From the NCBI GenBank assembly GCA_963556145.1, contig OY744470.1:3968001-4032000 (forward strand): 64,000 nucleotides of DNA, written 5' to 3'. This DNA comes from Hygrocybe punicea (Eukaryota > Basidiomycota > Agaricomycetes > Agaricales > Hygrophoraceae). The translations under genes were made by a program, and so were the position numbers. Below the pieces are notes generated by a model. The model saw nothing but the letters and a program-made list of their open reading frames with translations. It was not told the origin of the DNA and searched no databases. This document shows positions 23,127-34,262 of this stretch, in pieces. The first letter of the stretch is position 1. Each line of letters starts with the position of its first letter.

Positions 23127-24231
23127 TAGGCAATGACACAGGTATACCCGTGGGTGTCCCAAGGCCAACCCGGACCCGGACCCGCTCCAACCCATACCTG
23201 TCTACCCCCGAGTCTTTTTTCAGCGGGTAGATGGCGGGTAGCGGGGTGGGTCGGGTACAGGTATTGACCCACACAGGAAACCTGGCGGGTTCCGGCCCAC
23301 ATCTACCTCACGTCGCTCACACGCACATCAATTGACGTGGCACTGTGCAAATGCGAGGAGTGGGGGGGCTGGGAACCATGCAACGGGTTGGGTTCTCGAG
23401 AGACCCTCGCCCATCATATCCATCTCCTCGTTCCCTGCACCATCTCCCATTCTCCCCTCCCTCTCATCCTCCTCTGTCATCGTGTACACGTCAGCCCGCG
23501 TTTTGACGCCGTTTAGCCTTGGCGTTTGCAGTTGCGGCGTCTGGACGGCGGCATTGTGATTGTGGGCACATGTGGGCATGTACTTGGGGGGGGAACGGGG
23601 TTTGGGGCGTGTTTGGGCACATTCTGTTGCATGGGCATGGGCTTTGGGGCCTGTGTGGGCGTCAAATGGTTGGGTGTTGTGGGACTGTGGTCTGGGACAT
23701 GTTTGAATGCATTTTCTTGCATGGGCGCGGGGTTTGGGGCCGGGGTGGGACTTGAGACGCGTTTGGATGTGTTTTGCAGTGGGGACGGTGTGTTTGGGGC
23801 TGATGCAGGTGCGTGATGTGTCTCCTGTTGGGTTTTGGGCACGGGGGTTTGCGTTGGGGCACTATTTGACAACGGGGTGTTGTGCAATGCGGTTGCTGTT
23901 GCTTCTTGCAGTGGACATGTAGCGTCATGCTGGGACATGGTTTTGCGTGAGGATGGGGCCATTTGGCAGGTGGTTGGTGTTGTGTTGCCATGGAAGTAGT
24001 GGCTATCAGCGTCATCTGTGTTGTCGCGGATGTGTGCGTGCGTGGGGCAGCCTGTGGGGGCACGGATGCATTACTCGGTGTCGTTGTTGACGCTGGTATT
24101 TGTGTTGAGAATTCCCGTGAAGCTGTGTGGCTCTGTTTGGGTCGGTACCTGTGGGTATACCAAGACATGCGGTCACGGGTTTGGGTTTTGCCCGGGTCCA
24201 AACAGGTAACCCATACCCGTGTCATTGCCTA
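23127..24231 (-). mobile_element. hAT-like non-autonomous element E4
   Basis: 1105 bp, inserted in gypsy gag. Perfect 13-bp terminal inverted repeats TAGGCAATGACAC, perfect 8-bp target duplication GTCACGCT (23119-23126 and 24232-24239). Subterminal GGGTA/TACCC runs. The 53-bp palindrome (23306-23358) lies near the left end, so the element is read on the minus strand relative to E1-E3. A minus-strand ORF (23513-23962, 149 codons) is Pro/Thr/Asn-rich with internal degenerate tandem repeats around NxxKHxPxP; it is probably low complexity rather than a gene. No clear intron was recognised. Confidence 0.85.
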
Positions 24232-24967
24232 GTCACGCTAGGCAGACTTGCCCAAAGCTCGTAATCGCTAAGAGACACATAGCACAAGCTATGTTTAATG
24301 CAGCCTGCGTCATCAAGGCCAGCATCGGCAGCAAGCGGCTTGACTTCTTCGAAGAAGTGGTTTAGGTTGAGCGGGTTCCCATTGAAGGTCGGGGCCGTAG
24401 AATGACCGCGAGCAGGCATTTGTCGTGGGGTGACATGGGGAGTGGTAATGTGGGGAGCAGTTGAAGATCCAGAGGTCGAAGTCATTGTTGTAATAGGAAT
24501 TGGCTGAGACGGAATGGTTGTCGGGTGTACGATGGGTGGGTCGGGTAACGTGGACAATGATGGCATGGGCGAAGATGAAGATGAGGATGAGGATGAAGAT
24601 GGTGTTTTCGATATCGAGAGCGAAGACATGGACAGAGGTTCTAATGAAGTCAAGGTTGGGGACATAGGCAATGCGGGTGTGGAACTAAGATTGGATGAGT
24701 TGGGTGTTATCGTAATAATCGGTATATCGACTGATTCGAGACTGTCGGATGAAAGGTATAAGGGGGTATTTGACCCTGAGATGAGCGGAAGATTCTTATG
24801 TTGAGTGAGGTGATCGGGTACTAGCTGGAAGAAGTCGTCATCGATTGTCGGGTCGAAGGCGCTAGAGAAAGTTCTTGTTGAAGGGTTCTTCGAGGAAGGT
24901 CTTGAAGACGATGGTCAGAGGGAGGGATATGGGAAGAGGAAGCTATGGTGGTGCTAAACTATTTCTT

Positions 24968-24980
24968 GCGGTGGGCTCCA
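24968..24980 (-). promoter_or_regulatory. gypsy primer binding site
   Basis: TGGAGCCCACCGC (minus strand) begins two bases inside the 5' LTR and starts with TGG, complementary to a tRNA CCA end. The same 13 bases follow the 5' LTR of the second gypsy-type element at 37385-37397, which supports both LTR boundaries. Confidence 0.75.
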
Positions 24981-24983
24981 GAT

Positions 24984-25757
24984 GTAATGGTGAGGTCAGG
25001 GTGGCTGCAGAATAAAGATCCTAACCTGGGGGGTGTCAGTGTAGAAGTGACAGGGAATAGTTTAGCAAGCTTCAGTGAAATGATAAGGAACTAAGAGTAG
25101 AAAGCTGCCAAGTAAAACTACTGATAACTAATAAGACTGATGAAGCCAACGATGTTGGGTATGGCGGGTTGGGTGTCAGGTGACGAGGGATGTAGGAATA
25201 AGAATGGTAGAACAACAGGGAGAGTGTCGAGGAAACAGATGAGTTATATGAGTGATGGATTTTACTGAGATACTGAGTCTGAGTGAGGGGAAACGGGGGA
25301 ACTGGTTTCTTATTATGACACGGCGCTTGGGCACTGTTTTTACACTACAAAATTCTCTATCTAGATTCGGATGAGAGTCCTCAGCCAATGAGAGAGAACA
25401 AAGAGGAATGGAAATGGGGAAATGAGAAGAGGGTTGCGATGCGACAATGACAGGAAAATGGAGGGGAAAGCAAATATCCAAGAAAATGATCTAAAGATTC
25501 ATACCTATCTCCGAAAGGATGAAGGGATGCGTATATAAGGCAAGTCCAAAGTTGGGATTCAAGTCCGATGAGATCCATCTGCGATAATTGGGATTCTGTG
25601 AGTTTAGGAGGTGGACTGACCTGGTACATGAGCGGCCGTGCTAGTCGGTATGCATCGGGTTACGTCGGGTTCAAGTGTGGATTGCTAGAGACATCGGGTT
25701 CGAGTGGATTTGTGAGATATCGAGTTTATGGCCTCAGAGGGTCGAGGACCCTCTACA
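24984..25757 (-). repeat. 5' LTR of the minus-strand gypsy element
   Basis: 774 bp. It begins TGTAGAGGGTCC (minus strand, at 25757) and ends ...ATTACA just before the primer binding site. A TATATA box lies near 25530-25540. It is homologous, in opposite orientation, to the LTR at 26680-27538, sharing for example GACTTTGGACTTGCCTTATA and the following segment. Confidence 0.8.
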
Positions 25758-26679
25758 CCGCCACCATTTCAACCCAGACACAACGTTCCCTGTCTCGGCT
25801 TCGATTCCCAACCCACCTGACCTTTATTTCTCAGCTCCATGGGGGAGAATGCTTCCCCACGGGTCCAAGCCGGTGCTGAACCGCCTAGTATGAGGCTGAT
25901 ATCACATCTGTTGATTATCGCCCCCATAATAGTATTGACATATTGAACCTCCGCCATCATCTATCGAACCTCCACTATCGTCTATTGAACCTCTGTCATC
26001 GTCCATCGAACCTCCATTGTCATCATATCATATCAAACCTCCACTGTTGTCATATCATGTTCACCGTCGTCATTGTATCGCTATGCCCATGTCACCAAGC
26101 TTGTTTTATGTTTTCCGCAGCCTATGCCACCGTTTCCACCACCCATTGACACAGCCACCGAAGCTGCCAACCCTAACTCAACCCGACTACATCATTTTTG
26201 TCATCCGCTGTTGTTTCCGCTTATGCCCTATGTGTTTCTGCTCACACCTTCATTATTTCCATCACCCGACTCCACCTCTATTGCTTCCTTTCCTTCCCGA
26301 TCCCCAACATTTATTCCCTTGTATCTATTTTGCATTTCTGCTGCATTTTTGTTTCACTTTTCTAGTTTTCTGCCTCTTGTTTCATTTCCGCTTGGTTATT
26401 GTCAGTATAGTTTCTTTTTCCTCCGGTTCTATGTACTCTGTTTCTGTTTGCTTGACAACGGCTTCACTCGTTTTGTTCCCCATTCCCCGCTCTCGGCCTC
26501 TGACCATCCATTGAGTTCCACTAGTCACCATCGGCTGTCCCTGTTTGCGTCATCCACGTCCCACCTCATCCTGTCGAACCAGATTCCACGACCACCACAT
26601 CAGCCTTATCTCACACATCAAAGTCCCGAGTCCATGTAGTACCGACCAAGGATGGTCTTTATTTAAAGTATCCTGGAGA
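25758..26679 (+). mobile_element. Remnant of a second gypsy copy, internal 3' end
   Basis: There is no intact ORF. The pyrimidine-rich stretch 26090-26480 resembles the region downstream of gag in the element at 36767-41735. The end (CGACCAAGGATGGTCT near 26641-26658) matches the sequence just before that element's 3' LTR (CGACCAGGGATGGTCT), i.e. its polypurine-tract region. A degenerate minisatellite of CATCGAACCTCC-type units (about 21-22 bp) occupies about 25937-26045. The left edge abuts the other gypsy's LTR, so one probably inserted into the other. Confidence 0.6.
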
Positions 26680-27538
26680 TGTAGAGACCCGACTTCTCCC
26701 TGAGCCCGTATCGTCGATATCTCACAAATCTGGACGAACCCAACACCTCCAAACGACTCCCATTCCAACCCAACATAACCCGACATGAAGTGACCCGATG
26801 TGACTGATGTGACCCAACATATGCCACTTTGTCACGGCCGCTTTTGGACCAAATCTGGCAGCCTCAGAATCCCCAGAGTTCTAATTATAGGAGACAAATC
26901 TCATCGGACTCGATCCCTGACTTTGGACTTGCCTTATATATGCATCCCCTCATCCTTTTGGAGATATGTAGGAGATGTTAGATCTTTTTCTTGGACATTC
27001 ATTTTCCCCTCCATTTTCCTGTCTTCATTGCATCGCAACTCCCCTCTTCTCATCTCCATTCCAACCTTTCTTTGTAGTTTACCATCAGCTGAAATAGACA
27101 TGTCCAAAAGTAGACTACTCACTCATGTACTATAAAAATGGTCTCTGATGACCATACAAAAGAGAGATACCCTTAGTCCCCGTTTTCCTATAGTCAGAAT
27201 CGCCTTTTAATGCTCGTCCTTGTAGACCCTTAGCTTTTCATAGTTCACTTCATAGTCTTTATCATTGTTCCATTATTCATTCATCATTTCCAACCCAACC
27301 CAACCCGACCTACTGTACCCGACATCGTCAGCATCATTGGGGTCATTGTTATTTATCCGTTTTCAGTCTGTTCATTGCCAGATTCATCGTTATTTATCCA
27401 GTTTTACATGGCGGCTTACATTTTACTTTCATTTCCATCTTTTATTATTATTCCCGACACTGATTATCCACCGTCACTTCTACACTGACACCCCTAGGTT
27501 AGGATCACTTTATGTTCTGAAGCCACTATGAAGCCACA
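26680..27538 (+). repeat. LTR (3' LTR of the remnant gypsy copy)
   Basis: 859 bp. Begins TGTAGAGACCCG and ends AAGCCACA, aligned over most of its length with the inverted LTR at 24984-25757, with larger insertions and many substitutions. The sequence that follows (TCTACATCACTCACC) does not conserve the primer binding site, which fits a 3' LTR. Confidence 0.65.
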
Positions 27539-28401
27539 TCTACATCACTCACCATTTTTCTCTCCTGTCCACCTGCATCCTCTCTCTCGTCAGCATTTGG
27601 TATACTTGGATTCACACCCAATCACCATATGGCCCTCTTTTCTGAATCTGAGTCTTACCTTGTGCTCAAAATCTTTTGTTTTCGCCACACTGACCATCCT
27701 CTCCATTTGGTCCTCCTTCGGCACCTTTTCCCAAATCACCGATCTTGGAATTTTCTGCTTAGTCTGCACCTTTCCATCTGGTGCCACCAAGCTGAACCTT
27801 CAGGTCAAATTTCCCTTCAGCTTGCCAGCTTGTCAAAGTCAACAACAAAACCTTTTCCCCCAAACTCACAAAACCTCTTTGTTTTGAGATCTCTGCTAAA
27901 CACCTATTTGCTGTCCCCCAATGTCCCCATCCTTTACCACTACTCTGTATCTGCTAATGCCCTTTATCTCTCCACGTGATGTACTACAAGTCCTCCTGCA
28001 AAGGCTAAGCATTTTGAGTTCAACTGGACTCAGTATTAATTTACTGACAACATTTTATGAATATTCAGCCATAATTATAATTTAGCTTGAGATCCTTAGC
28101 CTTTGCCAGCAAAATTGCAGCAGGATATGTGGATAATCTCTTACAATTTTATAGGAATTTATTTAGTTGCATGCAATGGACAGGGTGCAAAGTTTGAACC
28201 CCAGTGAAAAGTCCATGTTTTGAGATATTTTTACATAATATAATTCCTTTTGTAAATGATCGAAAATGCCAATGAAGGGAATCTGCTTCCACTTGCCTCT
28301 AAGTCTTGCTCTAAGTTTCCGTTTTCAAAGTACTTTCTCCCCACCATCATCATTCTATCATACTTTCTTTCCAAGTCATTTTCAACTTCAATGTCTCATG
28401 A
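27539..28401. other. Non-coding stretch between LTR and KDZ gene, with a small fold-back
   Basis: No supported gene. A 108-bp fold-back (27999-28106) has arms GCAAAGGCTAAG...CTTAGCCTTTGC and may be a tiny MITE. GTTTGAACCCC near 28190 resembles a tRNA B box and is related, inverted, to a stretch near 43690-43715 (both next to AGTGARAAGTCCAT). The first few hundred bases could include the KDZ 5' flank. Confidence 0.4.
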
Positions 28402-29274
28402 ATGGGAATACTTCTGCAATTGTGCATGATACTGTGTAGAACTCCAAAAAGTCTCCCGAAGGATGTTTTATGCACATGCACATGCCACACTGCGATTCAC
28501 ACTGCCCTCGATAATTACCTTCACCAGCACAATCTTGACCCAGGACCTGTCCACCTAGCTCCTGACCCAGTTGATCATGACCAAGTAGTCTCCGATGATG
28601 AACAGGATTGCACTCTCAATGCCAGGGAGGCCCCCAATGACACCCCTGCACCTTACGATGAAATTGAAGACCTCTACGCCGACCCTCTCCCAGTGCAAGT
28701 TGACATGGATGTATCTGATGAGGATGAGGACAATACTGTATGTTGCTCACAAATAAACCTCTCTGAGTGCTGAATCCATGTCTGTAGAATGACTGACTCA
28801 ACCAAGCAGTTGATCCTGGAAGTCTTTGGGATCTTGATGCCATTCAGAATGCAGAACCCGATGGCGTTCCGGATGCAGATCCTGATGGCGTTCCAGCTAA
28901 AGGTCACCTGCCAGATCCCCCACCAGAGCATGAATTCAACCAAGCCCCCCTTGACAACATCAATCTCACGCTTGCGTACATTGCTTTAGTTCATTCCACT
29001 ATGCTTGATAATGGTGGGCTTGACCCTGACACCGTTCATCAGCTGCACAATCCTGTTAAAAGCCCACCTGATGTTGATGACCCCGACCTCACCCTTGCAA
29101 TCAAAATATTCTTAGCTACCATGAAAGGGTCTGAAGACATTTACACTGAAGTTGGTGATGCCATTTCGGAACGTTTTCCCGATTGTGCCTTGATCGCATC
29201 AAATGCAAGATTCACAAGTTGACCGGAGTTGTACCACTATTCCATGATATGTGCAAGAATTCGTGTGTAGGCTT

Positions 29275-29723
29275 TAGTGTTGCTGAAGTTCAGTTTGGTC
29301 CGGTTCTGACCCTTTTTGGTGGAACCGCGAACTGAACTTCGGGTCCAGTTTGGCGCATGGCCAAACCCAGACCCAGACGGCGTCAAACCATCTCTCCGCG
29401 TTCGGTCTGGGTTCAGACGCGGTCTGAAACCCAGACCGAGGTGGGCTCACCCTGTCCATTCTCCTCGCGAATGGCAGGCATGTATCAATAGATATGGTGC
29501 TGCGCTTCGCAAGGTAGATGGGTGCTCGGGAGCCCTCCGGTGTCCCCAAGGGATGTGGAGGGATGGGGGGTCTTGTCCCGTGGTCCCTGCGTGGCATTGC
29601 TGGTGCTGCTGCTGCCAACCATTGTCCTCGTCGGGGTGGTGGTATGGTTGTGGTGGTGTTGCTGCCATGGCTGCTGCTGTCGCCGTTGCTGCTGCTGCTG
29701 CTGCTGCTGTTGTCGCCATTGCC

Positions 29724-29757
<34 letters not shown>

Positions 29758-30608
29758 GCCGTTGCCATCGTCGTTGCCTTGCCACCACTGGTGGTGGTGG
29801 TGTTGCGGCTGTCCCGTGTCCATTGGCATTGGATCCATCAGCTTGGTTCAGCACACTGCTGCTGTTGTCCTCTTCGGGTGGTGGTATGGTCGCGGTGGTG
29901 TTGCTGCCACGGCTGCTGCTGCCGGCGTTGCTGCTGCTGCCGGCATTGCTGCTGTTGCCGGCATTGCTGCTGTTGCTGGCATTGCTGCTGCTGTTGCAGG
30001 CGCTTCTGCCACTGCCAGTGCTGCTGATGGCCGTTGCCATCATCGTCATTGCCATTGCCATTGCATTGACATTGCCGTTGCTGTCGTCATTGTTGACATT
30101 GCCGTTGCCATTGCCACCGCTGGTGGTGGTGGTGGTGGTGGTGGTGGTGGTGTTGCGGCCATCCCGCGTCCGTTGGCATTGGCGTTGGGACCCATGTTGT
30201 GTGCTCGCGATGTGGTCGCGGTCATGTTTCCTGTAACAGATAATATTAGTAAAGTTAAGATACTTCATGAGACTTACCTGTGTTCATGAATGTGACATTG
30301 TGTCACGTTCATTGGCCTTGCGTTGTTGCGGTGTTGGTGAAGAAACCTGTAATGGTCACATGATACCATTTAACATGAAAAAGTAAGTAAAGAAATCCGA
30401 AAAACAAATGAAATAAATACCTTAAAAATATCCGCGTTCACGGTTTGGATGTGGTTTGGAGCCGTTCAGGAAATCTGGCAGGCCTCGAAACCCGGAACTG
30501 AACCCACGGTCCGGTTCAGCACTTGGCTGAACTTAGACTGAACCTAGGGTTCGGTTCGGGGTTTGAACCGGGTTCGGCTAGGTTCGGAACCGAACTACGG
30601 CAACACTA
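29275..30608 (-). mobile_element. hAT-like non-autonomous element E5
   Basis: 1334 bp, inserted in the KDZ pseudogene between FAR...RVGF and TGPLVDLTHC. Ends TAGTGTTGC...GCAACACTA, perfect 8-bp target duplication GTAGGCTT (29267-29274 and 30609-30616). Its minus strand is closely similar to E3: the same GAACC-rich arms, the same AT-rich upstream block with TTAAGGTATTTATTTCAT, and the same 47-nt intron-like segment (30230-30276 on the minus strand). It carries CAG/GCA-rich sequence and the palindrome at 29463-29514. Relative to E3 it lacks the internal AT-rich block. Confidence 0.88.
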
Positions 30609-31085
30609 GTAGGCTTCACAGGCCCTCTGGTGGACTTGACCCATTGTCCCATGTGTGGAATGCTGCGGTATGATCCTATCCAGTATGAGGCCAGTAATGG
30701 CGAGATCTGCCAACCTGTCAAAGCCTTCCTCACAATTCCCCTTGGCCTCCAGCTGCAAGCTCTGTGGCGCAGTCCTGAAACCACAGAAGCTATGCAATAT
30801 CGAGCAACCCACACACACCAAATTTTAGCTCATCTAGACCCCATTACCCAACAACTTGATAGTTATGAAGATTTTCTTTCCAGTTCCGAATATCTTGATG
30901 CTTTCTGTGAGGGCCACATTGGTGACCATGACACCACACTCCTCTTCTCAATTGATGGTGCACAGATATTTGAGAAAAAGATGTCAGACTGTTGGATCCA
31001 CATTTGGGCCATACTCGACTTAGCTCCTGATGGCAGGTACAAAACGGATGTTGTTGAACCTGGGGGATTCATTCCAGGTCCCAAT

Positions 31086-32198
31086 TAAGGCCCTCCACGG
31101 GTAGGGGTAAACCCGCGGTTATTCCCAAAAGGGTAACGCGGGTTCGGGTACGGTGTCCCGATTTGGACACCGTGCCCAAACCGCACCCTTCACCCGCGGT
31201 ATGCGGGTGGCCGCGGGTGGCTGCGGTTGTGCGAGTTGGCCTCCGGGTTGGCCTCCCAAGACCCAGTAAGTACTTAGTTTTCTGTTATTTTACTACTACT
31301 AATTTATTTTATTTTACTTCCTAGATATTTCATATACAAACCAACTCGAAAATGAACAACAACGAACGACAACAACAACGAATGACAACAACAACGAATG
31401 ACAACAACGAACGCGAGCTCAGCAAGGCAAACAACGGAACAAGGCCGGGAGGGTGGTGCGCCCACCGAACGGCCCAGGTATGTGCCCCCATTCTAGCCTC
31501 CAAGACGTTTGCTAACGCCAGCCAACAACCACGGCTCCCAACCGCGCCTCACAACAACCACGGCACACCAACCACGCCTCGCGGACACACGTCAACGTGT
31601 GTTCGCGAGGTCTCCAGCCACAGAAGACACAAGGACCTCACAAACACGCGCAGACGCATCGACTTGCGCGTAGGGCTCACGCGGCATCCCCACCCCTCGC
31701 AAACGAGGTTGAACGAGGTTACCCCCGAGCACGGAGCCCACCAGAGACCCCCCCGTTTACCTCGCGAGGGTGACGACGACGGCAATTGATGTCCGTCTGG
31801 CCTGCGTGAGGTATGACGCGTAGGGCTCACGCGGCACCCCCACCCCTCGCAAACGAGGTTGAACGAGGTTACCCCCCGAGCACGGAGCCCGCCAGAGACC
31901 CCCCCATCTACCTCGCGAGGGTGACGATGAGGTATGGGGCTCCACTCGCGAACAAGAGTACCCACCAAAGACCCCCGTTTACCTCGCGAGGGTGACGACG
32001 ACGTCAATTGACGTCCGTCTGGCCCGCGCGAGGTATGGGGCTCCCAGGTGCCCGCGGTGTACCGAGTACCCGCCGTCTACTGCCGTACCCGCCTCTAGCG
32101 GGTACGGTATGTACCCGTTATCCGAACGGGTGCAGGTACAGCGGGTACGGGTGCGGTGTCCGGAAATCGGACCCGCGGTATACCCGTGGAGGGCCTTA
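31086..32198 (+). mobile_element. hAT-like non-autonomous element E6
   Basis: 1113 bp, inserted in KDZ exactly within GGFIPGPN-APKNFD. Perfect terminal inverted repeats TAAGGCCCTCCACGGGTA, perfect 8-bp target duplication GTCCCAAT (31078-31085 and 32199-32206). Subterminal GGGTA/TACCC runs. Contains an intron-like segment (31266-31324, GTAAGT...CTACTAATTT...CCTAG), CAA-rich sequence, a 34-bp palindrome (31577-31610), two copies of the 52-bp palindrome (31760-31811 and 31982-32033) and a tandem repeat of about 150 bp (starts 31671 and 31821). Confidence 0.88.
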
Positions 32199-32761
32199 GT
32201 CCCAATGCACCGAAAAACTTTGACTCATTTCTTTTCCCCACCCTTCACCATCTTTCTGCCCTCCAGTGAGAAGGTTTCTGCATATGGGATGCACACGATG
32301 GGGTGGTTCATGTTTCCCATCCATATTTTGTGTTTGGTGCAGCTAATGGCCCTGGTGCCTCTCACATGAGTGGGCTGACTGGCCACCAGGGCTACAACTC
32401 CTGCAGGATCTATTGCCCCATCAAGGGACGTCAGTTAGAAAGTGATAACACATATTATCCAGCTCATCTCAACCCAGTAACTATATCCTCAAAGGTAGCA
32501 ACCACAACAACTACAATTTCCATCAGATGCCAATGCGACTGCCAGATGAATACCTTTGCAATGTCAACCACCTCATCACCTCTGCAAATATGGCTCAATT
32601 TATCACACACCACAAGGAGACTGGCATTGTGTTACAGATCGCTTCTGCAGCGGGCTCCGGCAACAATCAACTTAACTGGGGATCAGTTTCCAGAGGAGAG
32701 AAGAGCAGTTTTCATTGTTGCTTACAGCCAAGACAACACTGCTAAGAGGGGGGGAGTCAAG

Positions 32762-34262
32762 GTCTAATGTCATTGTGAGCTGTGGGAACAAGATGAGTCT
32801 GCCCCAAGAACCAGACTAAATGTAAGGAAAAGAAAGAAGAAAAAGTCCGAACCAACAACAAGAACAGTATATATAGTGACTGGTCTTGAGGGGAGGTAAA
32901 TAGAAATGCCACCATGAAGCTACAACATGTCCAACTATACCATGTGTTCACCATGAGACAGACATGAGGCATCCTCATGTTGATGTTCTCGCAATCAAAC
33001 TGGGGGCCCAGGTGTCATTGAGGATAGAAGAGGTCCGGATGACTCGGATGATTTGTCATCAGATCATGTGACATGCAGAATTGCCAATTTGGGGTCTATA
33101 CTTGCTGTAACAGGCAAGTGCGCAGTCTGGCAAGTGCAATGTATGGTTGGGTCGAAGAGGGGTATCATCCAGTGTGGGATTGGCGAAGGGAGTGTCTTGA
33201 GGTAGTGTGGATATAGCGGCAAGGTTGGTATGAAACAAAACAAAGGAATGTATGGAGGAAAAACCAACTAAGACAGTGGGCTAGTCGAGGTCAGACATGC
33301 GAACAGCATCAGCTGTACCAGATGACGATGTGTGTGTCAATAACATATCGAGGGGTGATGTCTTGTCCTGTCTGTGGAACAATGCGGTCCACATGATGTC
33401 GGTATTTGTCCAAGAAAGGGTATTGTTGTAAGCGAGTGTGGGAGGTATCAAGGTTATGGATGGAAAAGGATAAATGAATGTGGGTCCAGGTTTCGAGTCA
33501 TGGCACAGGTGACAAGCTGTGGGAACAAGTCATCGGGTACTGCAATGAAGCGATGTCATGCGAAAAATATGCGATAGGGGTTGGTTCACTGTTTGGGAAG
33601 TTGTATGGTCTGTGGTCGAAGTCCAAAAGAATGTGCTTCGGCAATGGTCAGATTAGAGAGAACAGTGAAATGTCTTGTGATCAGGGATTGTTCAGAGTTC
33701 ACATGCAGGTGAGGAATGTTGTCGGATCGTCAGGGAGGATAATGGTAGGCACAGGGTATGAATATGGAAACCAAATATCCGAGAATGGCAATTGTCAATT
33801 ACGTGTCAATATATTGTCAAGGTGGAAGTCAGGTGTATCAATGGCAGAAGGGAGTCTATGCCAAAGATAGATCATGACAATGTAGAAACCGATCAGGAAG
33901 GTGATGGCAATGCTGCCAATAACAATTACAGTAATGAGCTGTGTCGGGAATACAGCCATTGTGTATCGGTTTGTTGTGGGATAGAGTAAACAAGATATCA
34001 AAGGGAAAAGACAATGTCAGTGACGTCCATCGGCAAGGAGACTATTCGGGTACAGCAAGGTAACGTGGGGATGAGTCCATGGTCAGTCTGGATTGTTCTA
34101 GAAGAAAGGAAGAAAAGAGAACAAGGACAAGAATAAACAACGATGTCCAAAAGAAGACAAAAGGTAAAAGGAAATGAAAAAGGAAAGTGTGATAAAGCAG
34201 AATCGTCATGGTGGGTAACGGAGTCGGAATCGGAGTTGCAGAGTTGTAAAATGTAACACATT
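32762..34262. mobile_element. Unidentified 1.5-kb insertion in the KDZ pseudogene
   Basis: KDZ coding sequence breaks off after ...AKRGGVK and resumes as VKPSIFSGL. The direct repeat GTCAAG (32756-32761 and 34263-34268) brackets 1501 bp without a convincing ORF. The ends carry a short inverted AATGT (CTAATGTCATTGTG at left, AATGTGTTAC read inward from the right). TATATATAG occurs near 32870. It could be a long solo LTR or a non-autonomous DNA element; I cannot decide from one copy. Confidence 0.5.

Larger units (their letters stand above)
19730..24671 (-). pseudogene. gypsy gag, split by E4 and E3
   Basis: The N-terminus starts at 24671. A Ser/Pro-rich leader is followed by the capsid-like start STAPTFNGNPLNLNHFFEE, continuing to DYELWASLPSVT at 24240. 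After E4 it resumes (23118 downwards) as ATFKRSVLILYPG...DYLTHTQTSYGI...IWISGFLL. After E3 it resumes (20774 downwards) to a CCHC zinc knuckle, C-x2-C-x4-H-x4-C (CLFCDNPFHCIHDC, about 20430-20470). A one-base loss in a C run (20025-20029) shifts frame. TGA at 19730-19732 interrupts ILQ-R-ELLAMS, where the family motif QRELL fixes the original codon as Arg. The homologous intact gag is at 37566-39263. Confidence 0.85.
14318..25757 (-). mobile_element. Ty3/gypsy LTR retrotransposon copy with three nested hAT-like insertions
   Basis: Minus-strand order: 5' LTR (24984-25757), primer binding site, gag, protease, RT/RNase H, integrase, ending at 14318 where the Helitron was inserted. Elements E4, E3 and E2 interrupt it at 23127-24231, 20775-22783 and 14967-16276, each with perfect 8-bp target duplications, so the gypsy reading continues across each gap. 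The 3' LTR is not present to the left within the window. Every coding part is damaged, mostly by CGA to TGA changes. Confidence 0.85.

Noticed and set aside
26017..26639. Phe/Ser/Pro-rich ORFs at 26017-26639
   Set aside because: Pyrimidine-rich remnant of LTR-element internal DNA; two overlapping frames are open for compositional reasons and no motif is present.
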